The translations under genes and the position numbers were made by a program. Below are positions 62,802 to 64,000 of a stretch of 64,000 nt of DNA, in pieces; the first letter of the stretch is position 1, and every line of letters starts with the position of its first letter. The stretch comes from Platanthera guangdongensis (Eukaryota > Streptophyta > Magnoliopsida > Asparagales > Orchidaceae), in assembly GCA_039583875.1 (NCBI GenBank), contig CM077164.1, positions 67,115,628-67,179,627 on the forward strand, given 5' to 3'. The notes beneath the pieces are model-generated. The model was given only the letters and a program-made list of their open reading frames with translations, was not told the origin of the DNA and did not search any database.

Positions 62802-64000
62802 TGAAAGTGAGGGTTAGGTCTACAATACTCTAGAGGGGGGGTGAATAGAGTATTAAAAAAATTTTAGTTCCCCAATAAAAGTGTTGTTACAGCTTTTGTT
62901 GTAAACTGAAAAGGTGCAGTGATAGAAAATTGTAAATCAGATAAAAATCTACCTAATCACAGCCACACAGCAAGAAACAAAAAGAAAAGATAAGCAACCA
63001 GACGACACAAGAAATTTATAGTGGTTCCCCCTCAACTGGGTACATCCACTCTTCTACCACCCTTGGTAGGAATCCACTCAGGTTTTTGATCAGGTGCCTG
63101 ACACCAATGGATTTTGATCAGGTCCCCAAAAACCAACTCAAGTCTTCTGGAAGGAGACTTGCAACCAGGAATCACTTTTGAAGGGAGATGACAACCCTTT
63201 GTACAGGTAAGGGTGAGAGAGTGATTATGTCTTCTCTGTCAACAATCAGAGAGAAGACTTATGTGGAATGATGTTAGCAAACAGCTCCCCCTGAGATGTA
63301 GAATGTTTCAGGAAAGATCTGGAGCTTTGTTGTAGGGTGATAGGTCTTCAATTAGAGTTCTGGACAAGCAGTGATGCAGGATCTTCTTGTCTGATTTGAT
63401 ATATATTGTGCTTGGAAGTCCTGGGGAGAATGTTGAAGAAGAAGACTCTTGATATAGTATAGTTGTTCTTCTTCTGAATGAATGAATATCACTGCCTGTC
63501 ACTTGTAAGCTTCAGTATCAGTTTTTGTGTGAAGCTTTTCTATTGCTGTATGAGAACTCTAGCAGTCAGTTTTTTTTGTGACCCTGATTTTCTGACTAAG
63601 TATGTTATTGTACTTTTCTCTGTGTGTCTTGTTGCAGATTCTAAAAATCTTCTTTTCTTCTGTCTCTATTCAAAAATTTGAATCCTCTGTAATTAATGCT
63701 GACGGCCTGAGAATAATCGGCATTGATGTATTTCCCAACTGTCTTGTGGAAAATCAGCAAGTAATATTCCTGAAGAGGACTGTAATTAATACTTCCTCTA
63801 ACGGATACATTCAGAGAATGTAGAGCATTAATTACTCAGGAATTTCCGCATTAGAATGAGGACAGAATGCTGGAAATGGCTAAGTCTGGATTCGTCGAAC
63901 GAATAACAGATTTCGTCGAGCTGAGTTACCAGTTCGTCGAGCTGAGATTTTGTATTCGTCGACCAGACATCTTCTGTTCGTCGAGCTGATAACAGAACTT
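62802..64000 (-). repeat. Copia-2 right LTR, partial
   Basis: It matches 49,341-50,541 closely, mostly with base substitutions, and is cut by the window end inside the CGTCGA array. It is the 5' LTR of the right unit, and perhaps the 3' LTR of a further unit. Confidence 0.92.

Larger units (their letters stand above)
49341..64000 (-). mobile_element. Copia-2, right unit (Sirevirus-like)
   Basis: Read on the minus strand: 5' LTR (from beyond the window to 62,802), PBS, gag with zinc knuckle and coiled coil, protease-integrase, a Gypsy-C solo LTR, RT-RNase H, a CGTCGA-rich spacer, a large extra ORF, polypurine tract, 3' LTR. The gag with coiled-coil tail, the long LTRs and an extra ORF after pol fit the Sirevirus group of plant Copia elements. 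The main frames carry a few stops (mostly TAG) but little else, so the unit is fairly well preserved. Confidence 0.9.

Overview
The window looks like intergenic, repeat-packed DNA from a flowering plant (seed plant at least). Everything recognisable is LTR-retrotransposon sequence, with initiator-tRNA-Met primer binding sites (TGGTATCAG), plant Ty1/copia and chromovirus-type Ty3/gypsy proteins, and long LTRs. I see no host gene, tRNA, rRNA or CRISPR array. Element names below (Copia-1, Copia-2, Gypsy-0, A, B, C) are local labels.

Layout. 1-5,350: decayed Copia and gypsy remnants (Gypsy-0), with a 20-bp tandem repeat at 2,251. 5,351-11,270: Copia-1, a complete-ended but RT-less element with target duplication AAATT. 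11,271-18,813: a very odd, progressively thinned and interleaved series of Sirevirus-like Copia remnants, possibly an assembly artefact. 18,814-64,000: one nested and tandemly duplicated complex. Its frame is Copia-2 (minus strand), arranged LTR / internal / shared LTR / internal / LTR. Gypsy-B (19,579-40,686, plus strand) sits in the left Copia-2 LTR. Gypsy-A (21,724-31,193, minus strand, target duplication GGTGT) sits inside the 5' LTR of Gypsy-B. Gypsy-C was inserted in Copia-2 pol with target duplication GTTGT. It survives as a 5'-truncated element in the left Copia unit (40,687-46,531) and as a solo LTR at exactly the same site in the right unit (56,521-59,038). So Gypsy-C entered before the Copia unit was tandemly duplicated.

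The most interesting biology is in the gypsy elements. In Gypsy-A, B and C the LTR itself appears to hold the first coding exon of gag (a short basic peptide, M-x-P/L-K/R-R...R) followed at once by a GT splice-donor sequence. In Gypsy-B a strong acceptor lies after the primer binding site, in frame. Gypsy-A and Gypsy-B also share a second short AT-rich GT-AG intron (75 and 96 nt) between the gag zinc knuckle and the protease, at the same residue and phase, with an in-frame TAA at the same place just inside the donor. Together these suggest elements that separate genomic RNA (unspliced, keeps the PBS), Gag and Gag-Pol by splicing. This is inferred from sequence only.

The three gypsy LTR families also share an upstream array built on the same 14-nt core GACACGGGCGTGTC, in the same orientation relative to transcription and placed in U3 before the promoter. 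Copia-2 carries a different CGTCGA/TCGACG motif in its LTR, in the spacer before its extra ORF, and in the gag-protease linker. Copia-2 also has a large third ORF (env-position, proline-rich, not a recognisable envelope). Most coding regions carry stops or frameshifts. In Copia-2 the stops look like C-to-T decay. The Gypsy-A LTR pair differs mainly by 1-nt indels, so some frameshifts there may be sequencing error.
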